Below, piece by piece: positions 36,612 to 44,601 of a stretch of DNA of 64,000 nt; positions within the stretch are counted from its first letter, which is position 1; every line of letters starts with the position of its first letter. Both the position numbers and the translations under genes were made by a program. The stretch covers positions 1 to 64,000 of the forward strand of contig NZ_RHOA01000008.1 in the NCBI RefSeq assembly GCF_003946545.1, read 5' to 3'. Below the pieces are notes generated by a model that was given only the letters and a program-made list of their open reading frames with translations, was not told the origin of the DNA and did not search any database. This stretch comes from Levilactobacillus tangyuanensis (lineage in GTDB: Bacteria > Bacillota > Bacilli > Lactobacillales > Lactobacillaceae).

Positions 36612-37580
36612 ATGCATGTTAGCTTAAAAATGTTGGCGCCAGATCTGCGTTGGCCGGGGGTTAAACTCAGGTTGTTTGGGCGCTATGATACGCCGGCAAG
36701 GTTCCGGCAACTACAGGCGGCGATTACCCGGCAGGTTTATGGTCAGGCCCCGCAGGATCCGGCCATTGTGGGGCGCACCGTTTGGTTACCGCGGCGGGAC
36801 GGCGGCCGATTACGGGTCTGCGTCTATCGGCCCCGCGAGTTAGTCGCTGGCCAGCCGGTCACAGGTCTGCTGTGGTTGTACGGCGGTGGCTACGCGTTTG
36901 GCCTGCCCGAGGCGGAGTTACCGCTGATTGAAAGGTTGATTCAGACCAGTCCGACGGTCGTGGTGGTTCCCGAGTATCGGCGCTCGTTCACGGCGCCCTT
37001 TCCGGCGGCGTTACACGATGCCGAGGACACCTTGACCTGGATGGCCGCGAATACGGAGGATCTGGGTATCCGGTCCAACCAGCTATTTGTTGGCGGTGAG
37101 AGTTCCGGCGGCGGTTTGGCCTGTGGACTGACGGCGGTTGCCCGCGATCGGGGGACCGTGCCGATTGCCTGTCAAATCCCGCTGTACCCCATGCTAGACG
37201 ATCGGCGGCAGTCTGCCTCCGCCAGGGATAATGACGCGCCGGTATGGGATGCCAAATCCTCTGCTGCCGCCTGGCGCCTCTACCTGGGCGAACAATTTGG
37301 GACCGATCGGGTATCCCCATATGCGGCACCAGCCCGCCTGGCCACTTTGGCCGGTCTGCCACCGGCAATCTCGTTTGTCGGAGATGTTGAACCCTTCTAT
37401 GACGAGACTCGCCACTATTTCGAACGGTTGCGAATGGCCGGGGTGGCCGCTGATCTGGCCATTTATCCCGGGGCCTTCCATTGTTTTGACCAAATGGCCC
37501 CGGGGTCGCGGGAAGCTCAGGCGGCCATCCGTAACCTGTTGGTGGCTTATCGACGCGCAACCCAGACCTACTTTACTTAA
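36612..37580 (+). CDS. Alpha/beta hydrolase, HSL-type esterase
   Basis: A 322 aa esterase of the hormone-sensitive lipase-like group. The oxyanion motif reads LYGGGYAFG (YGGG in place of HGGG). The nucleophile elbow is GGESSGGG (GxSxG), and the acid and base are probably in FVGDVEPFYDE and GAFHCFD. ATG 36612 is selected because GGGGG lies 8-9 bp upstream; an upstream extension would run into the preceding terminator. The family hydrolyses short acyl esters. Monocistronic. Confidence 0.85.
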   Translation: MHVSLKMLAPDLRWPGVKLRLFGRYDTPARFRQLQAAITRQVYGQAPQDPAIVGRTVWLPRRDGGRLRVCVYRPRELVAGQPVTGLLWLYGGGYAFGLPEAELPLIERLIQTSPTVVVVPEYRRSFTAPFPAALHDAEDTLTWMAANTEDLGIRSNQLFVGGESSGGGLACGLTAVARDRGTVPIACQIPLYPMLDDRRQSASARDNDAPVWDAKSSAAAWRLYLGEQFGTDRVSPYAAPARLATLAGLPPAISFVGDVEPFYDETRHYFERLRMAGVAADLAIYPGAFHCFDQMAPGSREAQAAIRNLLVAYRRATQTYFT

Positions 37581-37588
37581 AAATAAAA

Positions 37589-37618
37589 GGACCGCAAGCG
37601 ATGAAAGGCTTGCGGTCC
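37589..37618 (-). terminator. Terminator of the Rrf2 gene
   Basis: GGACCGCAAGC pairs with GCTTGCGGTCC. On the minus strand TTTTATTTTT follows. Confidence 0.88.
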
Positions 37619-37625
37619 ACTGGTG

Positions 37626-38054
37626 TTAGTCGGCGATACGTTGTAAAAGGGTGGCGTCGTTCAAAATATCTTGTAGCGTGATCTTAGCCATCTTGGCCTC
37701 GGCCGCCGCCTGAATTTCACTGTAGTAGTGCGTCAGGATCTGCGGCATCACGATGCCAATCGGGCAGTTGTCCGAGGTATGGTGGTCGACATTGAGCAAG
37801 GGCTGTTGCCCAGGCAAAATGGCATAGACGTCGCGCAACGTAATATCGGCGGGATCCCTGGCTAGTGCCAATTGGGTTGGGCCATGGGTGGGCGCCAAGA
37901 GTTGGCTGTGTTTCAAGTTAGCCATGATCTTCCGAATCAGACTGGGAGAGGTTTCCAGGCTACTGGCAATCTCTTGGCTGGTCATCTTCTTGCCCTTGAA
38001 GTAGGCAATGTAGACCAGCACATGAATGGTATCGCTGAATTGGGTATTAGCCAT
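37626..38054 (-). CDS. Rrf2 family transcriptional regulator
   Basis: A 142 aa winged-helix regulator (YwnA-like). The HTH is MTSQEIASSLETSPSLIRKI (about 24-43), followed by LKHSQLLAPTHGP. It has a single Cys in DNCPIG instead of the three-Cys cluster of iron-sulfur Rrf2 proteins, so redox or thiol sensing through one Cys is possible, while an Fe-S cluster is unlikely. ATG 38054 follows GGAGGCGG. It is divergent from the NADPH-binding reductase gene. Confidence 0.9.
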   Translation of the reverse strand: MANTQFSDTIHVLVYIAYFKGKKMTSQEIASSLETSPSLIRKIMANLKHSQLLAPTHGPTQLALARDPADITLRDVYAILPGQQPLLNVDHHTSDNCPIGIVMPQILTHYYSEIQAAAEAKMAKITLQDILNDATLLQRIAD

Positions 38055-38166
38055 TTATGGCCGCCTCCTTTTTAATTTCTGTATCTTATTTTATAACAGT
38101 TTACTAGAAATGTCAGGCTAAATAGGTCGTTATTTCAAATTGATTGCACATTTCAGCCAATATGGA

Positions 38167-38208
38167 TTGACAAGGACGGCTAAGTGCAGTATCTTAAAAG
38201 TGTACTTA
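38167..38208 (+). promoter_or_regulatory. Promoter and possible Rrf2 operator
   Basis: TTGACA (38167-38172), 17 bp, TATCTT (38190-38195). TAAGT (38181-38185) and ACTTA (38204-38208) form a wide dyad across the -10. Confidence 0.55.
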
Positions 38209-38254
38209 AAAATAATACAAATTAAATCTAAAAACTAATCAGGGGGTCTTCATT

Positions 38255-38830
38255 ATGGCAGCAATTACAATTTTTGGTAAAGGTAACATGGGTTCCGCAA
38301 TCGGTGACGTCTTCACGCAGGGTGGCAACCAGGTTAGCTTCATTGATTCCAACGATCCCGTTGAAAACTTGGGCGACATCGTGGTTTTGGCCGTTCCATT
38401 CAACGCGGCTTTAAGCATTGCTAAGGCTAACAAGGCGGCTTTGGCCGGCAAGGTTGTTGTGGACATTACCAACCCCTTGAACTTTGAAACTTGGGATGAA
38501 TTAGTTGTTCCAGCCGACAGTTCAGCAGCTGCCGAAATTGCCGCAATCTTACCAGATTCCAAGGTTGTGAAGGGCTTCAACACGACCTTCGCCGCAACGT
38601 TACAAAGCCGCAAGGTTAGCGATGATGTGCAAACGACGGTGATGGCTGCCGGCGATGACGCCGCTGCTAAGGAACAATTGGCTGCTGCCTTAACTGACAG
38701 TGGTGTGGCCTTTGTCGATGCCGGTTCATTGAAGCGGGCCCGCGAACTGGAAAGCTTCGGCTTCTTGCAAATGACCCTAGCCGCCAACGAAAAGATTGGC
38801 TGGACCGGTGGTTTCGGTGTCCTGAAGTAA
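38255..38830 (+). CDS. NADPH-binding reductase, F420-dependent NADP reductase-like
   Basis: A 191 aa Rossmann protein with ITIFGKGNMGSAIGDVF at the N-terminus and VVVDITNPLNFE, the pattern of the NADP oxidoreductase coenzyme F420-dependent family. Lactobacilli do not make F420, so a flavin or other carbonyl/quinone acceptor is more likely. The codon usage is strongly biased towards GCT/GCC, AAG and AAC, a sign of high expression. ATG 38255 has AGGGGG. It is divergent from, and probably controlled by, the Rrf2 regulator. Confidence 0.85.
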   Translation: MAAITIFGKGNMGSAIGDVFTQGGNQVSFIDSNDPVENLGDIVVLAVPFNAALSIAKANKAALAGKVVVDITNPLNFETWDELVVPADSSAAAEIAAILPDSKVVKGFNTTFAATLQSRKVSDDVQTTVMAAGDDAAAKEQLAAALTDSGVAFVDAGSLKRARELESFGFLQMTLAANEKIGWTGGFGVLK

Positions 38831-38850
38831 ACCATTTAAAATTAATCATA

Positions 38851-38887
38851 AAAAACTCGGTTAGTCGTTGGAATGGCCGAGTTTTTT
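38851..38887 (+). terminator. Terminator of the reductase gene
   Basis: AAAAACTCGG pairs with CCGAGTTTTTT. Confidence 0.8.
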
Positions 38888-38896
38888 TGCGCGACT

Positions 38897-38935
38897 AAAA
38901 AGGACGGCGCCGACAACCATGTCGAAACCGTCCTT
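38897..38935 (-). terminator. Terminator of the zinc alcohol dehydrogenase gene
   Basis: AAAAAGGACGG pairs with CCGTCCTT, with an inner GAC/GTC pairing. The T run lies on the minus strand. Confidence 0.8.
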
Positions 38936-38948
38936 AGTTAATGATCAA

Positions 38949-39989
38949 TTAATCGATAACCACCAATGACTTGATAGCTTCACGCTTCGTCATGGCTTGG
39001 TAAGCATCGTCGATATCATTCAGGGCGAAGGACTTGGTGAAGACCTTGCCTGGATGAATGGCACCGTCTAAGACAGCCTTCAACAAGACACTCTTGTCGT
39101 AGGTCGTAACGGAGGCGGGGCCACCGGCGATGATCGTGTTGGTGTAGAAGGAAGTGGTCATGTCCACCTTTGGTTCATGAGGCAGGCCAACCCGGCCGAC
39201 GATGGCACCGGGACGGGCAACCTTCATGGCCGTGTCATTGGACAATTCAGTCCCAACACATTCTAGGACGGCATCGGCACCGGCATTGTTGGTCAAGGCC
39301 ATGACCTTGGCAACGGCATCGTCACCACGGTCGGCAACGATATCGGTCGCACCGAATTCGAGGGCCAGGTTTTGGCGATCTTCATGACGACTCATGGCAA
39401 TGATCCGCTTAGCCCCACGCATTTGGGCAGCGATAACCCCACAGAGACCAACGGCACCGTCGCCAACAACGACGACCGTGTCGCCCGTCTTAACGTTGGC
39501 AACGCGAGCGGCGTGGTAACCGGTAGCCATGACATCGGCAAGGCTCAATAGAGAGTCCAACATGTCTTCGCTGTAATCGGCTGGCTTGCCAGGAATCTTA
39601 ACCAAAGCCCATTCGCCGTGTTGGAAGCGAATGTATTCGGCTTGGACACCGGCACTGAAGTTATCCGTGTGGTTTTGGCAGGCACCATCAAAGCCGGCCC
39701 GGCAGGCGGCACAGTGGCCACAGCCATGGGTGAATGGTGCGATGACAAAGTCGCCAGGAACGACCGTGGTGATGGCACTCCCAACCTCTTCGACGATCCC
39801 GATGGCTTCGTGACCGGAGTTGACGGAGTGCTTGTCCTTGTCCTCGAGGCCGCGGTAGGCCCACAGGTCGGACCCACAGACACAGGTCCGAACAACATGA
39901 ATAATCACATCGTCGTCGGCTTGAATCTTAGGCTTGTCGACGTCCTCGATGTTAACTTTTCCAGGTTCCATAAAAACAGTGGCTTTCAT
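38949..39989 (-). CDS. Zinc-dependent alcohol dehydrogenase
   Basis: A 346 aa medium-chain dehydrogenase. The catalytic zinc ligands appear as C38 (CGSD) and G59-H60-E61. The four structural zinc cysteines C90, C93, C96 and C104 are present. The Rossmann motif is VVGDGAVGLCGV near 175. It oxidises or reduces alcohol/aldehyde pairs with NAD(P). ATG 39989 follows GGAGG. Codon use is biased like that of the neighbouring reductase gene, suggesting good expression. Confidence 0.92.
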   Translation of the reverse strand: MKATVFMEPGKVNIEDVDKPKIQADDDVIIHVVRTCVCGSDLWAYRGLEDKDKHSVNSGHEAIGIVEEVGSAITTVVPGDFVIAPFTHGCGHCAACRAGFDGACQNHTDNFSAGVQAEYIRFQHGEWALVKIPGKPADYSEDMLDSLLSLADVMATGYHAARVANVKTGDTVVVVGDGAVGLCGVIAAQMRGAKRIIAMSRHEDRQNLALEFGATDIVADRGDDAVAKVMALTNNAGADAVLECVGTELSNDTAMKVARPGAIVGRVGLPHEPKVDMTTSFYTNTIIAGGPASVTTYDKSVLLKAVLDGAIHPGKVFTKSFALNDIDDAYQAMTKREAIKSLVVID

Positions 39990-40052
39990 ATTGTTACCTC
40001 CTTAACATTCTAAGTGAATTTTAGGCGTTTCGAGAAGGGTTGTAAAGTGACC

Positions 40053-40934
40053 TTACTTATGTGAACTGGATTTGGGCCAGGCCGCCTCGAGTTGGTGAAT
40101 TAATGGCAGGACGCGTTCCCGGTCCTCATGCAAGTAGGTGGCGTAGGTCTGCATGTGGGCGGCGTCATCGCTGATAGGGATTGGCAGGCGACTATCATCG
40201 GTGTCCACCGGACTCAGGGCCGGATCGAGTGGCGAAAGATTCGTGCTAAAGTACGGGAAGTCAGAGAATTTTGAGATTTCCAGGAAGGCATCGCGTTCCT
40301 TTTGATAGAAGAACTTAGCGTTGGGAATGGCCGACTGAATGATGGCGCGCCAGGGACCGATATCGTTGAGCACCAAGAAACGGAGGTCCTTCAGCTCCGC
40401 AAAGGTGACGCTGGCCTGGTTGGCGACCATCATGAATTTGTTGAGATGGACGATTAGGTTTTCGGTACCCAGATAGTGGCTGTCGAGGCCGGGCGCCGTG
40501 GCCGGTTCTGGGCCTAAGATCAGTGAGTAGTCGTGGGTGGTTAGCCGCGTTTCCCAATCTGTCGTCGCCAGTTGCTGCGGATCGAGGACAACATTGTCGG
40601 GAATGGCGAGGGCCTTGAATAGGATGAAGGGGCCGGGGATCGTGCTCCCCACCTTCAGTTGTTGCCGGTGGCGGTCGAACTGCCGAATGCGATCAACCGC
40701 GGCGTGATTGGCTTCGAGTAGGGTGGCCGCTTCCCGGGCGGCCAATTCACCGGTGGCCGTTAGCGACAGGCGATTGGGTTGGCGGTCGAAGAGGCGAACG
40801 CCGAGATCGGCTTCCAGTTTTTGCATACCACGGGTTACCGTGGGTTGGGTCACATTTAGACTTTCCGCGGTCTTGGCGAGGGTCCCCGTTTGCGCGAAGG
40901 TCACCAGTTCCGTGAGTAAGTAATTATCGAGCAT
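40053..40934 (-). CDS. LysR family transcriptional regulator
   Basis: A 293 aa regulator. The HTH is GTLAKTAESLNVTQPTVTRG (about 16-35) followed by LGVRLFDRQPNRLSLTATG. It carries a LysR effector domain. ATG 40934 is chosen because AAGGAGTGAG precedes it; the upstream codons lie in a palindromic promoter. It is divergent from two tandem aldo-keto reductases, which are its likely targets. Confidence 0.9.
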   Translation of the reverse strand: MLDNYLLTELVTFAQTGTLAKTAESLNVTQPTVTRGMQKLEADLGVRLFDRQPNRLSLTATGELAAREAATLLEANHAAVDRIRQFDRHRQQLKVGSTIPGPFILFKALAIPDNVVLDPQQLATTDWETRLTTHDYSLILGPEPATAPGLDSHYLGTENLIVHLNKFMMVANQASVTFAELKDLRFLVLNDIGPWRAIIQSAIPNAKFFYQKERDAFLEISKFSDFPYFSTNLSPLDPALSPVDTDDSRLPIPISDDAAHMQTYATYLHEDRERVLPLIHQLEAAWPKSSSHK

Positions 40935-40946
40935 GGTCTCACTCCT

Positions 40947-40969
40947 TAGTATACGATGATCGTATACTA
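40947..40969. promoter_or_regulatory. Perfect 23-bp palindromic operator
   Basis: TAGTATACGAT (40947-40957), one base, ATCGTATACTA (40959-40969). It contains TATACT of the LysR promoter on the minus strand and lies in the divergent region before the aldo-keto reductase genes. It fits a LysR autoregulatory and target site. Confidence 0.75.
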
Positions 40970-41050
40970 GCATGTTTAACTAGTAATTTTCAAATGGTTG
41001 GACTGCTTGTATAGTGAGGACATTGAGGATTTACGGAAAGGATGACGGAA

Positions 41051-41926
41051 TTGACAAGTATTCCAACGATTACATTAAATAACGGGGTCGCCATGCCCCA
41101 ATTAGGCTTCGGGGTCTTCCAAGTCCCCGACTTAGACGACTGTGAGGCCGCTGTCTTGGCAGCACTAAAGGCGGGGTACCGGTTACTCGATACCGCGACG
41201 GCCTATCAAAATGAAGCAGCGGTTGGCCGGGCCATTAAAAAGAGTGGCATTCCCCGGGAAGAGATCTTTGTGACGTCCAAGCTGTGGGTCTCGGACTTTA
41301 CCTACGAGCGGGCCCAACGCGGCATTGAAGCCTCACTCGACCGGTTAGGCTTGGATTATTTGGATCTGTACCTGCTGCACCAACCCTATGGCGACACGAT
41401 GGGGGCTTGGCGGGCGTTGGAAGAGGCCTACCATGCCGGTAAGATTCGGGCGATTGGGGTGTCGAACTTCTACGCCGACCAGCTGAAGAACTTGGAATTG
41501 ACCATGACGGTTAAACCCGTTTTGAATCAGATTGAAGTGAACCCTTGGTACCAACAGTCCCAGGAAGTCGCGTTTAACCAAAGTGAGGATGTTCGGGTGG
41601 AAGCCTGGGCGCCGTTCGCCGAGGGCAAGAATCATCTATTTACCAACGCGACGATTAAAGAGATTGCGGCGGCCCATGGCAAGTCTACCGGTCAGGTGAT
41701 CCTACGCTGGTTGCTTCAACGCGGGATTACCGTAATTCCTAAGTCGGTGCATGCCGACCGTATTGCCGAGAATATGGCAGTCTTCGACTTCGAACTAACA
41801 GACGCCGAGATGACGACCATCGCCGGGTTAGACACCGGCGTTAGCCAATTCTTCGACCACCGCGACCCCGTCACAATTGAACAAATCTTTGGCTCAAGCC
41901 TTAAACAATTGAAGGAGGACCTTTAA
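41051..41926 (+). CDS. Aldo/keto reductase (first of a tandem pair)
   Basis: A 291 aa aldo-keto reductase. With TTG 41051 as start the catalytic tetrad is D47, Y52, K77 and H110, in the same register as the downstream paralogue. The opening TSIPTITLNNGVAMPQLGF then aligns with TNTPTMTLNDGNRIPAIGF. AAAGGATG supports TTG 41051, while ATG 41042 lies inside that site. It reduces an unknown carbonyl with NADPH. It is separated by 1 bp from the next gene, whose ribosome binding site lies inside this gene. Confidence 0.88.
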   Translation: MTSIPTITLNNGVAMPQLGFGVFQVPDLDDCEAAVLAALKAGYRLLDTATAYQNEAAVGRAIKKSGIPREEIFVTSKLWVSDFTYERAQRGIEASLDRLGLDYLDLYLLHQPYGDTMGAWRALEEAYHAGKIRAIGVSNFYADQLKNLELTMTVKPVLNQIEVNPWYQQSQEVAFNQSEDVRVEAWAPFAEGKNHLFTNATIKEIAAAHGKSTGQVILRWLLQRGITVIPKSVHADRIAENMAVFDFELTDAEMTTIAGLDTGVSQFFDHRDPVTIEQIFGSSLKQLKEDL

Positions 41927-41927
41927 C

Positions 41928-42791
41928 ATGACGAACACACCAACGATGACCTTAAATGATGGCAACCGGATTCCAGCCATTGGCTTTGGGACGTTTCAAA
42001 TTCCCAGCGACGGCAGTACCTATCAGGCGGTGACCGAGGCACTTAAGCTCGGCTATCGCCACATCGATACCGCGGTGGCCTACTTCAATGAGGCTGAAGT
42101 TGGTCGGGCCATCAAGGATAGTGGCATCGACCGGGATCAAATTTGGGTCACCAGCAAGCTTTGGCTCCAGGACTTCGGCTTCGATGCCGCCACCAAGGCG
42201 ATTGACTTGTCGCTGAAGAAATTAGGCCTGGATTATATCGACCTTTACCTGATTCATCAACCCTATGGGGATGTTCCCGGGGCTTGGCGGGCCATGGAGG
42301 CCGCGCAAAAGGCCGGCAAGCTTCGGTCGATTGGGGTCTCCAACATGACGCCAAAGATTTGGAACCACTTTGTTCCCGAGTTTGCCACGATGCCCGCGGT
42401 TAACCAGGTGGAATTCAACCCGTACTTCCAACAAAGGCCCTTACGCGAGATTTTGGATAAGCATGGCGTCACCCTTGAGGCGTGGGCACCGCTGGGACAG
42501 GGTAACCAGGACCTCATGACCGATCCCGTCATCACGGCCTTGGCCGAGAAATATGGCAAGAACGTGGGCCAAATCATGCTGAGATTCGAAAATCAATTGG
42601 GGGTCGTGGTCTTTCCTAAGTCGGTGCATGTCAACCGGATTAAGAGCAACCGTGACATCTTTGACTTCGAATTGACGCCGGCCGACATGGCCGCCATGGA
42701 AGCCCTCGACAAGGGCAAGGGCAGTCATGATCCCGACGCTCCCGGTGTCGCAGAACAGTTAGCAGTCTATGATGTGCATGCCGATGACTAG
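41928..42791 (+). CDS. Aldo/keto reductase (second of a tandem pair)
   Basis: A 287 aa paralogue of the preceding gene, with the tetrad D47, Y52, K77 and H110 and the NADPH site FPKSVHVNRIKSN. ATG 41928 follows GGAGG. The two genes probably arose by tandem duplication and are cotranscribed, under the LysR regulator at 40.1-40.9 kb. Confidence 0.92.
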   Translation: MTNTPTMTLNDGNRIPAIGFGTFQIPSDGSTYQAVTEALKLGYRHIDTAVAYFNEAEVGRAIKDSGIDRDQIWVTSKLWLQDFGFDAATKAIDLSLKKLGLDYIDLYLIHQPYGDVPGAWRAMEAAQKAGKLRSIGVSNMTPKIWNHFVPEFATMPAVNQVEFNPYFQQRPLREILDKHGVTLEAWAPLGQGNQDLMTDPVITALAEKYGKNVGQIMLRFENQLGVVVFPKSVHVNRIKSNRDIFDFELTPADMAAMEALDKGKGSHDPDAPGVAEQLAVYDVHADD

Positions 42792-42826
42792 GGTCAACTG
42801 ACGAATTAGGCCATTATTGCGCCATG

Positions 42827-42867
42827 AAAAGGTCCGCCATCCAGATCAAATGGATGGTGGACCTTTT
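42827..42867 (+). terminator. Terminator of the aldo-keto reductase operon
   Basis: AAAAGGTCC.CCATCCA pairs with TGGATGG.GGACCTTTT. Confidence 0.9.
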
Positions 42868-42936
42868 ATTTTCCCCTGATGACGCTCGCGATTTGCTATA
42901 ATGGCTTTAATAGTTCGGACGAAAGTGGAGGAGCAA

Positions 42937-44118
42937 ATGGCAAAAAAAGATTTTCATTTATCAATTCCGAAGGAGGTTGCGGAACAGCTACAGCTCAAGG
43001 ACGAGACGCCAGTTAAACTGATCGTGAAGAAGGATCGGCTGGTGGTCCAGTTCGAAGAGTCATCCAGGCAACGAATCTTTCAAAATGGGGTAATCGGCTG
43101 GCCGTTATTGACGGCAGTCCTGGTTAGCCTGGGTTATTATATTTCTTTTGTCGTTCAAAATATTCACTCAATTAAGTTTAGCGGGGACTACTCGTTGGCA
43201 ACGGGGATCATTGTGCTAGGGGTCATTATGGGCACCTTGTTGTTTGCCGGGTTCTTCATTTGGGACCGGAATAATCCCCAAAACCACTTCACCAAGAATA
43301 TCTATTGGCGAAACTTTCCGGTGATCGTGTTGTCGTTTGCCCTGATTCTGGCGCTGGTGTTGGTCGGCAGCATGTGGTTGTTTGGCCTCCTGTTCAAGGG
43401 GGTGGTGTTCGACCGGTTCACGGCCAGCATCATCTTCTTCGTGTTCGGCGTGTTGGGTAATTTGGCCATGGTGTACTTTGCCCTGGTGGTGGACGCGGGC
43501 GTGCTGTCGACGGTCCTCACGCTGGTGATTATCAGCGGGGTGGTCATCTCGATGGCCGTGAATAATCAGAAGTATTGGTGGCAGCATAACCTGAGCTTTC
43601 TGGGAACCAGTAATGCCTCCAGTGGCTGGCAATTCAACGCCACGCTGATCTTCTCGGCATTGCTGATGGTCGCCCTGATTGATTACCTCTTCGTGAGTTT
43701 AAATGAGTTCTTTGCGGGCTCGCGACGGTTAATCCTGTTGCGAATCCTTCTAACTTTAACGGCGGTTAATCTGGGATTGGTCGGAGTTTTTCCGAATAAT
43801 GCGGCGTCCCATGACCTGCATGACCAGGTGGCGAGTTTTCTCGTCTTCTTCATCATTGCCCTAGTGGTGGGCGTGCGTTGGCTGTTGCCGGCGGTGACCA
43901 CGGACTTTTTGGTCTTGTCATATGGCGTCGGCATGACGCTGGTGGTGGCCGAATTGCTGTTCCGAGTGCTGGGCTATCTGTCACTGACCGCATTTGAAAT
44001 GATTGCGTTTCTACTGGCCTTTGGCTGGTTACTGATGCTGTTCGACCGAATCGAGGCCTTGATTAACAATGGGGCAGAGGGCACCATCGCCCTGATGGAT
44101 ATGGATGAGAAGGATTAG
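42937..44118 (+). CDS. AbrB-domain plus DUF998 membrane protein
   Basis: A 393 aa two-part protein. The first about 45 residues (FHLSIPKEVAEQLQLKDETP ... LIVKKDRLVVQF, given by its ends) look like a SpoVT/AbrB swapped-hairpin DNA-binding domain. Residues about 60-380 contain about ten hydrophobic segments with the DUF998-like NLSFLGTSNASSGWQFN stretch. Start ATG 42937 follows GTGGAGGAG. It may be a membrane-tethered regulator that moves or masks DNA binding; this is inference. No partner gene is adjacent. Confidence 0.75.
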   Translation: MAKKDFHLSIPKEVAEQLQLKDETPVKLIVKKDRLVVQFEESSRQRIFQNGVIGWPLLTAVLVSLGYYISFVVQNIHSIKFSGDYSLATGIIVLGVIMGTLLFAGFFIWDRNNPQNHFTKNIYWRNFPVIVLSFALILALVLVGSMWLFGLLFKGVVFDRFTASIIFFVFGVLGNLAMVYFALVVDAGVLSTVLTLVIISGVVISMAVNNQKYWWQHNLSFLGTSNASSGWQFNATLIFSALLMVALIDYLFVSLNEFFAGSRRLILLRILLTLTAVNLGLVGVFPNNAASHDLHDQVASFLVFFIIALVVGVRWLLPAVTTDFLVLSYGVGMTLVVAELLFRVLGYLSLTAFEMIAFLLAFGWLLMLFDRIEALINNGAEGTIALMDMDEKD

Positions 44119-44179
44119 ATAAAGTTTGTGAGATTTAAAAAGGTTCTCTGTCAACGCGGGTTGATGGTGGGACTTTGCG

Positions 44180-44214
44180 GAGGCCATTCACTTTCGAGTG
44201 GGGCCTCTTTTTTT
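44180..44214 (+). terminator. Terminator of the AbrB-DUF998 gene
   Basis: GAGGCC..CACT-ttcg-AGTG..GGCCTC with seven T residues. Confidence 0.85.
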
Positions 44215-44601
44215 GAGTCTTTAGGTTGAATTTGTTTGGCGTTTTTTTGAAAGTTGGGGTGCTGGGCAATTGTCGCCATTTGGCGGTTAACGTTCGTTCT
44301 TTTAGTAATGGTTGTGACTGCCGATAAAGGGTTTAAATAGTGCACAATTGATGACAAAATCAGCTTGATTTGGCAGAAAATTTAACGGGCCTATTTAAAA
44401 ATATTTTTATAAAGAATCCCAATATGACGGCGTTATTAGACGATCAAAGAAACATTTATGCGCCACAAAGTTTCACGTCATTGATTACTTCTCACAACCT
44501 GACTATAATGGATAGTAAATAAAGCTTATAGAACGATATGCGGAATAAGCTTGGTATCAAATTATCTGATTTTTGGTCATAGTTAATGAGGGGGACCAAT
44601 C
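44215..44601 (+). promoter_or_regulatory. Intergenic region with promoter of the LRR/Mub surface protein
   Basis: AT-rich and without a credible gene. TTGATT (44481-44486), 17 bp and TATAAT (44504-44509) form a clear promoter, leaving a leader of about 90 nt. The box found at the two giant adhesin promoters is not present. Confidence 0.7.

Noticed and set aside
36988-37560. 190-codon minus-strand frame
   Set aside because: Shadow of the HSL-type esterase gene, with Arg/Pro-rich composition typical of an antisense frame.
44151-44357. 68-codon minus-strand frame after the AbrB-DUF998 gene
   Set aside because: It overlaps the terminator, has no ribosome binding site and no recognisable composition.
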